A stretch of DNA of 33,712 nt from a virus. This document shows, in pieces, positions 5,840 through 12,720 of this stretch. Each line of letters opens with the position of its first letter. Position 1 is the stretch's first letter. Under the pieces are notes generated by a model that was not told the DNA's origin, searched no databases, and saw only the letters and a program-made list of their open reading frames with translations. The position numbers and the translations under genes are program-made. The stretch covers positions 1 to 33,712 of the IMG/VR virus record IMGVR_UViG_3300021373_000346. One strand, 5' to 3'.

Positions 5840-5876
5840 GGGTCAGCCGTTTCCCAAATTACGGCTGACCCATTTT
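5840..5876. terminator. Terminator hairpin between the convergent operons
   Basis: GGGTCAGCCGT (5840-5850) and ACGGCTGACCC (5861-5871) form a perfect 11-base-pair stem with a 10-base loop. Rightward it is followed by ATTTT, a short U-tract; leftward the hairpin starts two bases past the M15 peptidase stop but has no U-tract. It is the only strong hairpin between the two convergent gene blocks and probably ends rightward transcription, and perhaps leftward transcription less efficiently. Confidence 0.75.
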
Positions 5877-6324
5877 AAGTTATCAAACCTTTACGATAAC
5901 CATTTTCTTTATCGTAGGTAAGAACTTCTTTCCGATTACCCTCTGCTTTATAGCTACAATGAACCCATCCAGTATTACCACCAGTGTAATGCTCAAGAAT
6001 AATCTGATCGAAATCTAGGCTAGATACAATCCAACTACACAACTCTAGGTTAGATACATTAGGCACTTCAAAGTCAGCAGCCTCACCCTTTGCATGCTGA
6101 CTAGCTACTGAACTACCAATAGCAACACACAACTCAGCACTACGATACCCGCTAGAGGGGGTAAACGGCACACTGAAGTGGGTTCGCACTGGCTCTAGTA
6201 TATTCTCACACAAAAGTTTCATCGCCTCTATATGCTCATCTGAGGGCGAATTAGGTAAGCCTCTACGCAAAGCTGTCTGGCTCTTGGTCATTTCTTCCAA
6301 GCTAAAATGTTCTGATAGTTTCAT
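5875..6324 (-). CDS. M15-family peptidoglycan peptidase, endolysin (149 aa)
   Basis: The Peptidase_M15_3 pattern is complete: SGYRSAEL at about 58-65, SQHAKGEAADFE with zinc ligands H77 and D84, ILEHY with E111, and WVHCSY with H122. This is the D-Ala-D-Ala carboxypeptidase / L-Ala-D-Glu peptidase fold used by phage endolysins to cut peptide cross-links. There is no signal peptide, so it needs the holin encoded just upstream (4-base overlap). It is the last gene of the leftward block, as expected for lysis genes expressed late. Confidence 0.9.
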   Translation of the reverse strand: MKLSEHFSLEEMTKSQTALRRGLPNSPSDEHIEAMKLLCENILEPVRTHFSVPFTPSSGYRSAELCVAIGSSVASQHAKGEAADFEVPNVSNLELCSWIVSSLDFDQIILEHYTGGNTGWVHCSYKAEGNRKEVLTYDKENGYRKGLIT

Positions 6325-6698
6325 TTCTTCATACCTTTCAAGCTACGCAATCCAAAGCTTGCAGCTATTGAAGCATAAACTGCGTACTGAAACCAAGGTG
6401 GTGTAGCTGACAATGCTTCAAACCCACGATCTACATAAGGCTGGGTAAATGGAATAAAACACATGGCGATAATAATGATAAACAAAATAGTCCACGCCTC
6501 ATCCTTCCAGCTATTGTCACTGGCTTGAGCCATGATCTTTTCCCAACCAGCTTCATGTGTAGCAGCAGTCACCATAACCTGTGCCTCTGCTTCTGCTTTT
6601 GCCTTAGCAACAACACCTTTAGCTTTGGTTTGCTCGACCTTTGATTCCATCCAGCTACCAGCTAACGATGCAATAGGCCCAATCAATGCCTGTATCAT
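6321..6698 (-). CDS. Holin-like membrane protein (125 aa)
   Basis: It begins with MIQALIGPIASLAGSWMESK, followed by an Ala/Glu/Lys-rich helix (about 25-50), then a strongly hydrophobic segment ILFIIIIAMCFIPF (about 71-85) and a second one near 100-117, ending in a basic GLRSLKGMKK tail. This arrangement matches the three-transmembrane holin family known from gene-transfer agents and phages. It overlaps both neighbours by four bases and sits directly before the endolysin. It would form the inner-membrane lesions that release the M15 peptidase. Confidence 0.8.
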   Translation of the reverse strand: MIQALIGPIASLAGSWMESKVEQTKAKGVVAKAKAEAEAQVMVTAATHEAGWEKIMAQASDNSWKDEAWTILFIIIIAMCFIPFTQPYVDRGFEALSATPPWFQYAVYASIAASFGLRSLKGMKK

Positions 6699-6901
6699 TG
6701 TGTCAACATACCCCCTGTTAGTTTCCTACACTGATATCTAACTGGCTTATGTGATTTCATGTAACGATTAACATCACCAGCCATCTCTAATGCCCTAGCC
6801 TTACACCTAGACTCAGTCTCAAACCACTGTTGCGCTTCCAGAACTACGCATTGATCCATGTTTGCTATGAAGCAAGCTGTCACTAAGGCTTGCCACATCA
6901 C
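6695..6901 (-). CDS. Small lysis-cassette protein with N-terminal hydrophobic segment (68 aa)
   Basis: The N-terminus MMWQALVTACFIANM could be a weak signal peptide. The mature part has four cysteines including the two in the first 20 residues, and ends QCRKLTGGMLTQ. It overlaps neighbouring genes by four bases on each side in a compact lysis cassette. A periplasmic or spanin-like accessory role is possible, but there is no convincing lipobox. No family recognised. Confidence 0.65.
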   Translation of the reverse strand: MMWQALVTACFIANMDQCVVLEAQQWFETESRCKARALEMAGDVNRYMKSHKPVRYQCRKLTGGMLTQ

Positions 6902-7188
6902 TTATTCTCAAGCAGTAGTTTTATTCTAGCTATCTCAATCTCTAAATCGTGAACCCTTGCAACCGTATCTTGCACAGATTTCGGTGGTTCAAACTCATCA
7001 ATCCAATTATCGTTTTCTTCTACTTCTTGCATAGTAAGCTCAAGATTATGCTCAAGAAACGCAATGCGTTCTACCAATCCAAAGTAAACCCAGACAGACA
7101 CACCAGTAAAAGCAATCATGCTAATAAGATTGCGTAGTGGTATAGTAACCTCACTAGCCTCGTTTAATCTTGTGGCTGCATTTTTCAT
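6898..7188 (-). CDS. Single-pass membrane protein with coiled coil (96 aa)
   Basis: One transmembrane helix (LISMIAFTGVSVWVYFGLV, about 21-39) is followed by a long heptad-rich coiled coil that reaches the C-terminus, broken near FEPPKS. The layout, inner-membrane anchor plus periplasmic coiled coil, resembles Rz-type inner spanins, and the next gene has cysteines in an N-terminal hydrophobic segment. The pairing is an inference from layout only. The gene overlaps both neighbours by four bases. Confidence 0.65.
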   Translation of the reverse strand: MKNAATRLNEASEVTIPLRNLISMIAFTGVSVWVYFGLVERIAFLEHNLELTMQEVEENDNWIDEFEPPKSVQDTVARVHDLEIEIARIKLLLENK

Positions 7189-7397
7189 TTGGTTTCACCC
7201 TTATGCTCATGCCCCATCCAAATGCCAAACACACCTGTCATCACGCCCATAACTACAGATACAAATGCTGACTGACTGGCAGTTGGAGCATCTAATTCCA
7301 TGAACCATTCAGCACACCGCCATGACATAACTGTAGATGCAAGCATCATACATCTTGGTAAAATTTTCCATTTAAGAAACTGTTCAACACTAATCAT
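7185..7397 (-). CDS. Small membrane protein, holin/antiholin-like (70 aa)
   Basis: Two hydrophobic stretches are visible, around 13-26 (LPRCMMLASTVMSW) and 45-62 (FVSVVMGVMTGVFGIWMG), with a conserved-looking CAEWFMELDAPTASQ connector and a basic tail. Similar small proteins precede lysis genes in many marine podoviruses (recalled, not searched). It could be a second holin or an antiholin. It overlaps the upstream and downstream genes by four bases. Confidence 0.65.
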   Translation of the reverse strand: MISVEQFLKWKILPRCMMLASTVMSWRCAEWFMELDAPTASQSAFVSVVMGVMTGVFGIWMGHEHKGETK

Positions 7398-7888
7398 ATG
7401 ACAAACGCCTTTGCTACACTGACCATCAAAAAGATAAATAAACCAATTGCTATGACAATAACTGATCCAATAAGAACAGCTTGCTTCATTGTTTCTTCAA
7501 ACTCTCTAGCTTCTTGTATCTGCTTGCGTTTAGCTATAGCCTCCGCTTCCTTGGCCTCTTGAATACGCTTGGCTCTCTCAGCTATAATGCCAGCCCAAGT
7601 GCCATGACCAAACCGCATGTCAACCATAGTCGCTACTTCTTGTAGCTTTTCAGCAGCAATCTTAGCGTCAATGATTTCTTTGGCTACAGTGTTCACGCCA
7701 AACTGATCGCCTAAACCACTGCCAGACTTCTTGGCTCTAGCTTGCTGCACCTGTTTCTCACCAGAAAACAGATCATCTATCTGGCTAGCTATCTGCCCAA
7801 TGTCTTGAGCAGTGCTAATATTTTCTTTAATAAATTTTACGGATTGCTGCACGAGTGCAATACCAGTAAGCACTTCAGCAACTACCAT
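7394..7888 (-). CDS. Tail-anchored coiled-coil protein, late (164 aa)
   Basis: A helical N-terminus is followed by an Ala/Gln/Lys-rich region, a long charged helix near 100-130 (RAKRIQEAKEAEAIAKR) and a C-terminal transmembrane helix (VLIGSVIVIAIGLFIFLMV, about 138-156). It has a reasonably conserved-looking middle, MVDMRFGHGTWAGIIAERAKRI. I do not recognise a named family. The position between tail fibres and lysis genes and the membrane anchor suggest a role at the cell envelope late in infection. Confidence 0.7.
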   Translation of the reverse strand: MVVAEVLTGIALVQQSVKFIKENISTAQDIGQIASQIDDLFSGEKQVQQARAKKSGSGLGDQFGVNTVAKEIIDAKIAAEKLQEVATMVDMRFGHGTWAGIIAERAKRIQEAKEAEAIAKRKQIQEAREFEETMKQAVLIGSVIVIAIGLFIFLMVSVAKAFVI

Positions 7889-7889
7889 G

Positions 7890-8057
7890 TTAGCCTCTCA
7901 TTACAACGCTCAATAGCAGTACGATTGTAGTGCCAGCAGAACCAATCATAATGTGTTCGATGCGCTTAATACGCAGGATGGTTTCACGCCAGCGTTCAGC
8001 ACACACTGCCTCATGTGTATCTATCTGCGACTGGACTGATGCGGCTGTAGGTTTCAT
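7890..8057 (-). CDS. Small single-pass membrane protein (55 aa)
   Basis: This short gene fills the gap between the tail-fibre and tail-anchored protein genes. It starts MKPTAASVQSQIDTHEAVC, continues with a charged helix ERWRETILRIKRIEHIM and ends in a transmembrane segment (GTTIVLLLSVVMRG). Its ATG overlaps the previous stop by one base (TGATG), and its stop lies one base before the next start, so it is part of the coupled operon. Similar ERWxETxxRIKRxE proteins accompany lysis modules in other phages (recalled). Probably part of the lysis cassette. Confidence 0.75.
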   Translation of the reverse strand: MKPTAASVQSQIDTHEAVCAERWRETILRIKRIEHIMIGSAGTTIVLLLSVVMRG

Positions 8058-8605
8058 CAGCCAGCGATTTCCGTTGCGCTAATAAATGACACACCACGTT
8101 CATTGCTGCTCAAGTCAGGATCACTTTCTGTTCTGTTAATTTTGTAATTACAAGCAGCATGAACTCGCAAACCTGCTTTATAAGTTATTTGTGATGTTGT
8201 GCTTGGTGTATCAAAGTAAGAATAGTGGAACCCTTCGGGCGTTGAACTATTGTTGTCATTATAAAAACTAAGATTCGCACCCATTTGAATACCTAATGCT
8301 CTGTTTCCCGCTGTGGGTGCAGCTAATTTAGTGCTGTCTCTAAAGAAAAATGCAACCACATCATGTGCAATAGCTGCGCTAAACTCACCATTAATAAAAG
8401 CAGTCAACAAAATTATACTGTTGGTTGATGTAGGTGTTATATTAACTGTCAAATCAGTTAGTGCTGTACCATCTCCGCTATTAGAAATAGCAATATTGTT
8501 TGTACCAGTAAACTGAGTGTACTTAACCTGCAACACACTACCACTAGGTAATCCAGCAGATGTGACTGCGCTAAGAGACTGATTGTTTAATTTTATAAGT
8601 GCCAT
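8057..8605 (-). CDS. Tail-fibre-associated beta-sandwich protein (182 aa)
   Basis: It has a short helical N-terminus MALIKLNNQSLSAVTSAGLP, then a beta-rich domain with GSVLQVKYTQF, DLTVNITPTSTNSIILL and a C-terminal RGVSFISATEIAG. This pattern recurs in fibre-tip or appendage proteins of marine phages. A start at 8605 with AGGAG nine bases upstream is well supported. It probably decorates the tail fibre or host-recognition complex. It is the last of a group of fibre-like genes. Confidence 0.7.
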   Translation of the reverse strand: MALIKLNNQSLSAVTSAGLPSGSVLQVKYTQFTGTNNIAISNSGDGTALTDLTVNITPTSTNSIILLTAFINGEFSAAIAHDVVAFFFRDSTKLAAPTAGNRALGIQMGANLSFYNDNNSSTPEGFHYSYFDTPSTTSQITYKAGLRVHAACNYKINRTESDPDLSSNERGVSFISATEIAG

Positions 8606-8614
8606 ATCTGTCTC

Positions 8615-9499
8615 CTATTGGGCGTCTGTTAAGCGAGTAAAAACAAGACCAGTAACAGTCTCATTGGTGCTTCCTTTAATCTTTGAACCGCTTGAGATTG
8701 AACCAGCATTAAAGCGTACTTTAACTTGTGATGTATTTGTTACGTTTATAAATGCAATTCCCGAAGCAGAGTTTTCAGCAGCATTGCTAGCACTTGAATT
8801 TGCAGTAGTTGCATTTGAGTAACTACTGTTGTCAGTGGTAAACTGACAAGCAAAAACAATATTATCATTAGCAATAGGATTTGATTTGTAAAAAAACTCT
8901 ACTCTATAAAGTCCAGTAAAAGGAAAAGTGAATACTCCAGAACTTACAGACATTCCATTCAAGGGAGCAAACGCTGCATGTTGCACCCTTCTTAAATTTG
9001 AACTTATCGGGGTTTGATTAGACGTAATGTCGGCGGTAAGTTCAAACATATCGAATACATGACTGCTATCCATCGAGACACGGTTTGAACTATCTATACT
9101 AATTGCCGTTCCGCTAGTGCTGCTTGATGAGATACCAGCAACACCCTGCACACCAGCCGCTAACTTAGCAGCAGTCACTGCACCATTGGCAATCTTATTG
9201 GTAGTCACAGCACCATCAGTAACTGAACCCACACCAAGCACATCACCAAGAGCCACCACAAAGTCGATGCTGTCGCTGCTTGTCAGTGCGCTGTCAAAGA
9301 TGAGGTTGCTGCCTGATACTGTGAAGCTGTCTTGTGGTGCTTGGATAACACCGTTGAGGGAAACCAGAAGCTGATTAGCAGTCTCTGGGTAGTATGCAGC
9401 AGACCCTAGCGTAAGAGCGTAGGTGTCCGTTGCAGAGGCTGTTAAGGCATCCAGCTTGTGGAACCCACCGCCTACTGGGGATTTACCTATATATGGCAT
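8615..9499 (-). CDS. Tail fibre protein with C1q-like C-terminus (294 aa)
   Basis: The N-terminal domain (PYIGKSPVGGGFHKLDALT, LLVSLNGVIQAPQDSF) is a common fibre-attachment module. A stalk segment has VTDGAVTTNKIANGAVTAAK. The C-terminal domain includes GMSVSSGVFTFPFTGLYRV, the core of a C1q/TNF-like jelly roll. Such tips often bind host surface sugars or proteins. The start overlaps the preceding stop (TAATG) with GGGAG upstream. Trimer formation is inferred from the family. Confidence 0.78.
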   Translation of the reverse strand: MPYIGKSPVGGGFHKLDALTASATDTYALTLGSAAYYPETANQLLVSLNGVIQAPQDSFTVSGSNLIFDSALTSSDSIDFVVALGDVLGVGSVTDGAVTTNKIANGAVTAAKLAAGVQGVAGISSSSTSGTAISIDSSNRVSMDSSHVFDMFELTADITSNQTPISSNLRRVQHAAFAPLNGMSVSSGVFTFPFTGLYRVEFFYKSNPIANDNIVFACQFTTDNSSYSNATTANSSASNAAENSASGIAFINVTNTSQVKVRFNAGSISSGSKIKGSTNETVTGLVFTRLTDAQ

Positions 9500-9690
9500 T
9501 AGTCATCTCCCGCCGCATCAATCTGTGCCTGTGTAGGCTGTGTCAGTGTTGGGTGATTCCACACTGCAATATACTCACCTGCCCCTGTGGCATCATCTTT
9601 TAGGATAATAATGTCATTCATCATTGCGTCTACCCAATCATAGTTAGCCAACTCAGGGTGTATGCTGATAATTTTTTCTGTTAAATTCAT
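9499..9690 (-). CDS. Small tail-fibre-associated protein, XkdW/chaperone-like (63 aa)
   Basis: It is a short acidic protein ending WNHPTLTQPTQAQIDAAGDD. A C-terminal TxPTxAQIDA segment is common in small phage proteins located between fibre genes, some grouped with XkdW or tail-fibre assembly chaperones. Start and stop each overlap a neighbour by one base (TAATG). A folding helper for the adjacent fibre is the most likely role, inferred from position. Confidence 0.6.
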   Translation of the reverse strand: MNLTEKIISIHPELANYDWVDAMMNDIIILKDDATGAGEYIAVWNHPTLTQPTQAQIDAAGDD

Positions 9691-10226
9691 TATGTGTTTC
9701 CTAAGTAATAGCCAGTAAAGTATGTACGTCTGCTATCTTCTTCTGCCGTTATTGCCGCTTGGTTTCCGTAATCGTAATGATAGTGTGCAATAGTAAAGTA
9801 ATCTGTCGTACCATTAGCGTACACAATAGCAGTAACATCACTACCAATGCTAGAATCTGTGTTAGATGTTTCTTTTGGGTGTGTGTAATCTCTAACAGTG
9901 CTTCCATTTTTTTGAATAGAAACATTTTTAAAGTAATGTCTTCCGCTAATTATAGTTGCACTAGTGAACAACATTCTCCCTTGCATAAGCCAATATCCAG
10001 CAGTAGTAGGCGTATATCTATAAGTACCAGAAGTGTAAGCACCTGCGGTGTCTGTAATAACATTGTTGAAAGCTAATGTTGTTGTGCTGTTCTGTGGCAA
10101 AGATTGATTACTTGTTAGCTGTGCCTCAAAGTAAATAAAAGGCGCACCAGCACCACTCACAGTACCAGTAAACGCAAAGTCATCAGTAAGGTCTACGCCT
10201 TCTGCTATGATTTTACTTAGTGCCAT
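9690..10226 (-). CDS. C1q-like fibre-tip protein (178 aa)
   Basis: After a short N-terminus (MALSKIIAEGVDLTDDF, FTGTVSGAG), almost the whole protein is a C1q-like jelly roll: FIYFEAQLTSNQSLPQN, FNNVITDTAG, YRYTPTTAGYWLMQGRM, and a terminal YFTGYYLG strand. AGGAGG precedes the start. The beginning resembles the short collar segment of marine phage tail-tip proteins. It is probably a host-recognition tip or alternative fibre. Confidence 0.78.
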   Translation of the reverse strand: MALSKIIAEGVDLTDDFAFTGTVSGAGAPFIYFEAQLTSNQSLPQNSTTTLAFNNVITDTAGAYTSGTYRYTPTTAGYWLMQGRMLFTSATIISGRHYFKNVSIQKNGSTVRDYTHPKETSNTDSSIGSDVTAIVYANGTTDYFTIAHYHYDYGNQAAITAEEDSRRTYFTGYYLGNT

Positions 10227-10237
10227 TAGCTTGCCTC

Positions 10238-11065
10238 CTATTCGTCAGTTGTGTAGGTTACTGAAACAATGACATCTGCCTGATCATCAGTAAAATTAGA
10301 AACATTTAAAGTTACATCGGTGGTTCCATCTCGCAGACGCTCAAATCTTATGTAAGAAAGACCGCCAATAACTCTAACCACTACTTGTGTTGAGGAAGAT
10401 ATATTTTGCCGCCACGCTGAACCCATAGCATTTGCATTTGGAGTATAAGGTAAGTTTCTAATTAACGCTGCGCCAGTGCCATTTAAACCAGTAGTATTTA
10501 TATCACTAAATCTACAAGTAACAAAAACTAACGCTCCAATTTTTACATATTGAGCACTATTGGCATCCGCTGAAGTAGAAGATACGTTTCCACCAGTTGC
10601 GGCATCTGCAAACTCTGGTGTCCAAGTGCCTTGAGAGAAAGAACTCAGGATATCTGTACCAGTACCTAGTTTAATACCAGCGTCAGCAGTGATCACACCT
10701 GTGCTATCTAATGTTCCTGCAATGTCTATGTTGGTGTCTAGCTTTGCGCTAGTAACATTGCCATCAATAATTTTGGCAGTGCTAACAGACGCATCCGGCG
10801 GTACTGTCGTTTGCAAAGCCAGTGAGTTATACACTACATAAATGTCATCAGTAGCTACAACAGAACCAGTCAGTGTTACCGCTGTGCCTACTACTGAGTA
10901 AGCTTCAGTAGGCTCTTGCCGCACGTTATTAATAAACAAGTCAATGCCTTCAGCACTGGCTACAGCATGTGTCAGCGTCAGGCTAGTGCCAGTCGCACCT
11001 GTCAAGTCTTGCTTGGCTGGTACTTGGCTAAAGCCTTCAGTCTGTTGATTGCCTACATAACCCAT
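10238..11065 (-). CDS. Tail fibre protein (275 aa)
   Basis: The N-terminal domain (MGYVGNQQTEGFSQVPAKQD, GIDLFINNVRQEPTEAY) is the same class of attachment module as in the 8615-9499 gene. It is followed by a stalk (VSTAKIIDGNVTSAKLDTNI) and a C-terminal beta domain beginning SFSQGTWTPEFADAATG, a pattern seen at the end of many phage fibres. AGGAG lies eight bases before the start. It is one of several parallel fibre subunits. Confidence 0.75.
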   Translation of the reverse strand: MGYVGNQQTEGFSQVPAKQDLTGATGTSLTLTHAVASAEGIDLFINNVRQEPTEAYSVVGTAVTLTGSVVATDDIYVVYNSLALQTTVPPDASVSTAKIIDGNVTSAKLDTNIDIAGTLDSTGVITADAGIKLGTGTDILSSFSQGTWTPEFADAATGGNVSSTSADANSAQYVKIGALVFVTCRFSDINTTGLNGTGAALIRNLPYTPNANAMGSAWRQNISSSTQVVVRVIGGLSYIRFERLRDGTTDVTLNVSNFTDDQADVIVSVTYTTDE

Positions 11066-11074
11066 CGGTCACTC

Positions 11075-11410
11075 CTATGTGCTAATCGCATCAACGGCAG
11101 ATACCCAAACATCGGCAGATGCAGCCGTGTCTGACTTGACGTAAAGCCTATCGCCAGACTGAACCACAAACTTTGCACCAGCATCCAATATCTGAAGCGC
11201 ACCGCCAGCCGCTATAGGCGCATCCTTAACCAGATGAATGTCGTTAGTGCCATCATTGATGTAACACTCAACCGTAATAGCGTTAGCCGTTACGTTAGCA
11301 ATGTGGATGCCTACGATGGTATCGAAGCTATCAAAGTTAGCTCCATCAGGTATGTCAGCAGCAACAGTGCCTACTGCGTTCAATGTGTATCTACGAAAAT
11401 TCTGTGCCAT
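11075..11410 (-). CDS. Small beta-rich virion or fibre-associated protein (111 aa)
   Basis: The pattern NFRRYTLNAVGTVAADIPDG, TIVGIHIANVTANAITVECYI and GGALQILDAGAKFVVQSGDR indicates a compact beta-sandwich common in marine phage structural regions, where it is usually annotated only as a structural protein. It lies directly after the main fibre gene and ahead of the C1q fibres, ten bases from the next gene. Exact virion position unknown. Confidence 0.65.
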   Translation of the reverse strand: MAQNFRRYTLNAVGTVAADIPDGANFDSFDTIVGIHIANVTANAITVECYINDGTNDIHLVKDAPIAAGGALQILDAGAKFVVQSGDRLYVKSDTAASADVWVSAVDAIST

Positions 11411-11434
11411 TGTTTAAGTCCTTGTTTTCATTGG

Positions 11435-12676
11435 TCAAAGAGCAATCGACATTGCAATGCTAAAGCCTGCCGTTGCAACTCCCGCTGTGCTAATAGCAGC
11501 AGCATTCCAAGCCGATCCGTCATAAACTTTCAAAACATTGTCGTTTGTGTTGAAATACAAATCACCAGTAGTTAAAGCATCACCATCATTATCCACTGTT
11601 GGGTCTGCGCTTTTGGGGCCAAGGTACAAATCATCTACGTTATCAGCACTAGCAGCCGCTTGCTCTGCCCAATATTTTGCCGAGTACCCTGCGTTATCTA
11701 CTGTGCCGCCTGTGTATGTTGCCCAATCTTTTGCAGAACCACCGTTAGCTTGCCCTCTACGTTGTGCGCCAACGGCATACTCTTTAGCAGAATACTCTGT
11801 GCCATCTACTTGACCAGTTGTTTCTGTTGCCCAGTCTTTAGCAGGGCCAGCACCCGCTGTGTCAGTAACACCAGTGCCACCGATTGACCAAGCCTTAGAT
11901 GAATAGTCTGAGCTATCAACAATGCCGTTTACTTTTACAGCCCAATCTTCAGCAAGCTGTGCATTAGCTGGGGCAGCATTAATGTTAGCAGCGTTAGCTA
12001 CAGCAGCATTTATGTTAGATGCATTCCCCGCAACGGATGTAACATTTCCCGCAATGTTTGCAACAGAGGTAACATCAGATGCAATAGCAGCAGTGTCGCT
12101 AATAGCGTCTGTAGCTACTGTACCGTCTTCAATATCAGCAAGTGTAGCAATGTCAGCAGCAGCCGCAGCTACGGTGGTTACGCCTGTTACACTTGGGCCA
12201 GATTCAACAGCACCAGTAGTAGCATTAAAAGCTAGAGTCTTACCTTTTCTGGTATCTAAGTCTGGCAATGTTAGATTTGCAGCAGCGTCATAATCTGTTA
12301 ATCGAAGTGATCGACCAATCTCATCGTTTAAATCAGCAGATATTGCAGTAAATCTATCAAGCTCTGTGTTTAATGAATTAATTTGAAATGCGCCAGAAGG
12401 CGGAAAGTCAGTCGTTCTTTCAAGCGCAATTGCTCGGGTAATAACAACAGTGCTACCGCCAGCAGCACCAACAACAGTTATAGTTACTGTGCCTGTAGAA
12501 CCATCACCACCACTTACTGTGTAATCAGTAGTTAATGTTTTAAGAGTTCCATCTACATATACGTTAAGATCAGCTTCAGCAAAAAACTCAAACGAAACTG
12601 TAAAGGAAGTCTGAGTGACCCCTTGCGCTACTGCATATGATACTCGTGGTGTGTTATCAGCTATGTTAATTGTCAT
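11435..12676 (-). CDS. T7 gp17-like tail fibre (413 aa)
   Basis: The first 150 residues match the T7-type fibre N-terminus that docks to the tail: RVSYAVAQGVTQTSFTVSFE, GSTVVITRAIALERTTDFP, INSLNTELDRFTAISADLND. The middle is Ala/Val-rich. Residues about 240-350 hold imperfect repeats of AKDWATxTxGxVDxxxYSAK, typical of the fibre shaft. The C-terminus SADPTVDNDGDALTTGDLYF is a common fibre end module. It is preceded by the late motif at 12708-12720 and so probably has its own promoter. Confidence 0.85.
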   Translation of the reverse strand: MTINIADNTPRVSYAVAQGVTQTSFTVSFEFFAEADLNVYVDGTLKTLTTDYTVSGGDGSTGTVTITVVGAAGGSTVVITRAIALERTTDFPPSGAFQINSLNTELDRFTAISADLNDEIGRSLRLTDYDAAANLTLPDLDTRKGKTLAFNATTGAVESGPSVTGVTTVAAAAADIATLADIEDGTVATDAISDTAAIASDVTSVANIAGNVTSVAGNASNINAAVANAANINAAPANAQLAEDWAVKVNGIVDSSDYSSKAWSIGGTGVTDTAGAGPAKDWATETTGQVDGTEYSAKEYAVGAQRRGQANGGSAKDWATYTGGTVDNAGYSAKYWAEQAAASADNVDDLYLGPKSADPTVDNDGDALTTGDLYFNTNDNVLKVYDGSAWNAAAISTAGVATAGFSIAMSIAL

Positions 12677-12707
12677 GCCAAAACCCTACTCCTGTTTAAC
12701 AAAATGC

Positions 12708-12720
12708 TCAACGCACAATT
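12708..12720 (-). promoter_or_regulatory. Late motif AATTGTGCG-TTGA ahead of the fibre operon
   Basis: On the minus strand the sequence reads AATTGTGCGTTGAGC and overlaps the stop codon of the large internal virion gene. The same 9-mer occurs at 27106-27114 and 31529-31537, each followed by a TTG that looks like a -35 hexamer. Here no good -10 follows at the expected spacing (TAGGGT at 17 bases), so an activator or alternative promoter recognition is implied. Confidence 0.55.

Noticed and set aside
11922-12293. Long plus-strand frames antisense to the fibre and internal virion genes
   Set aside because: They arise from Ala/Thr/Val-rich codons of the true minus-strand genes and have no initiation signals.
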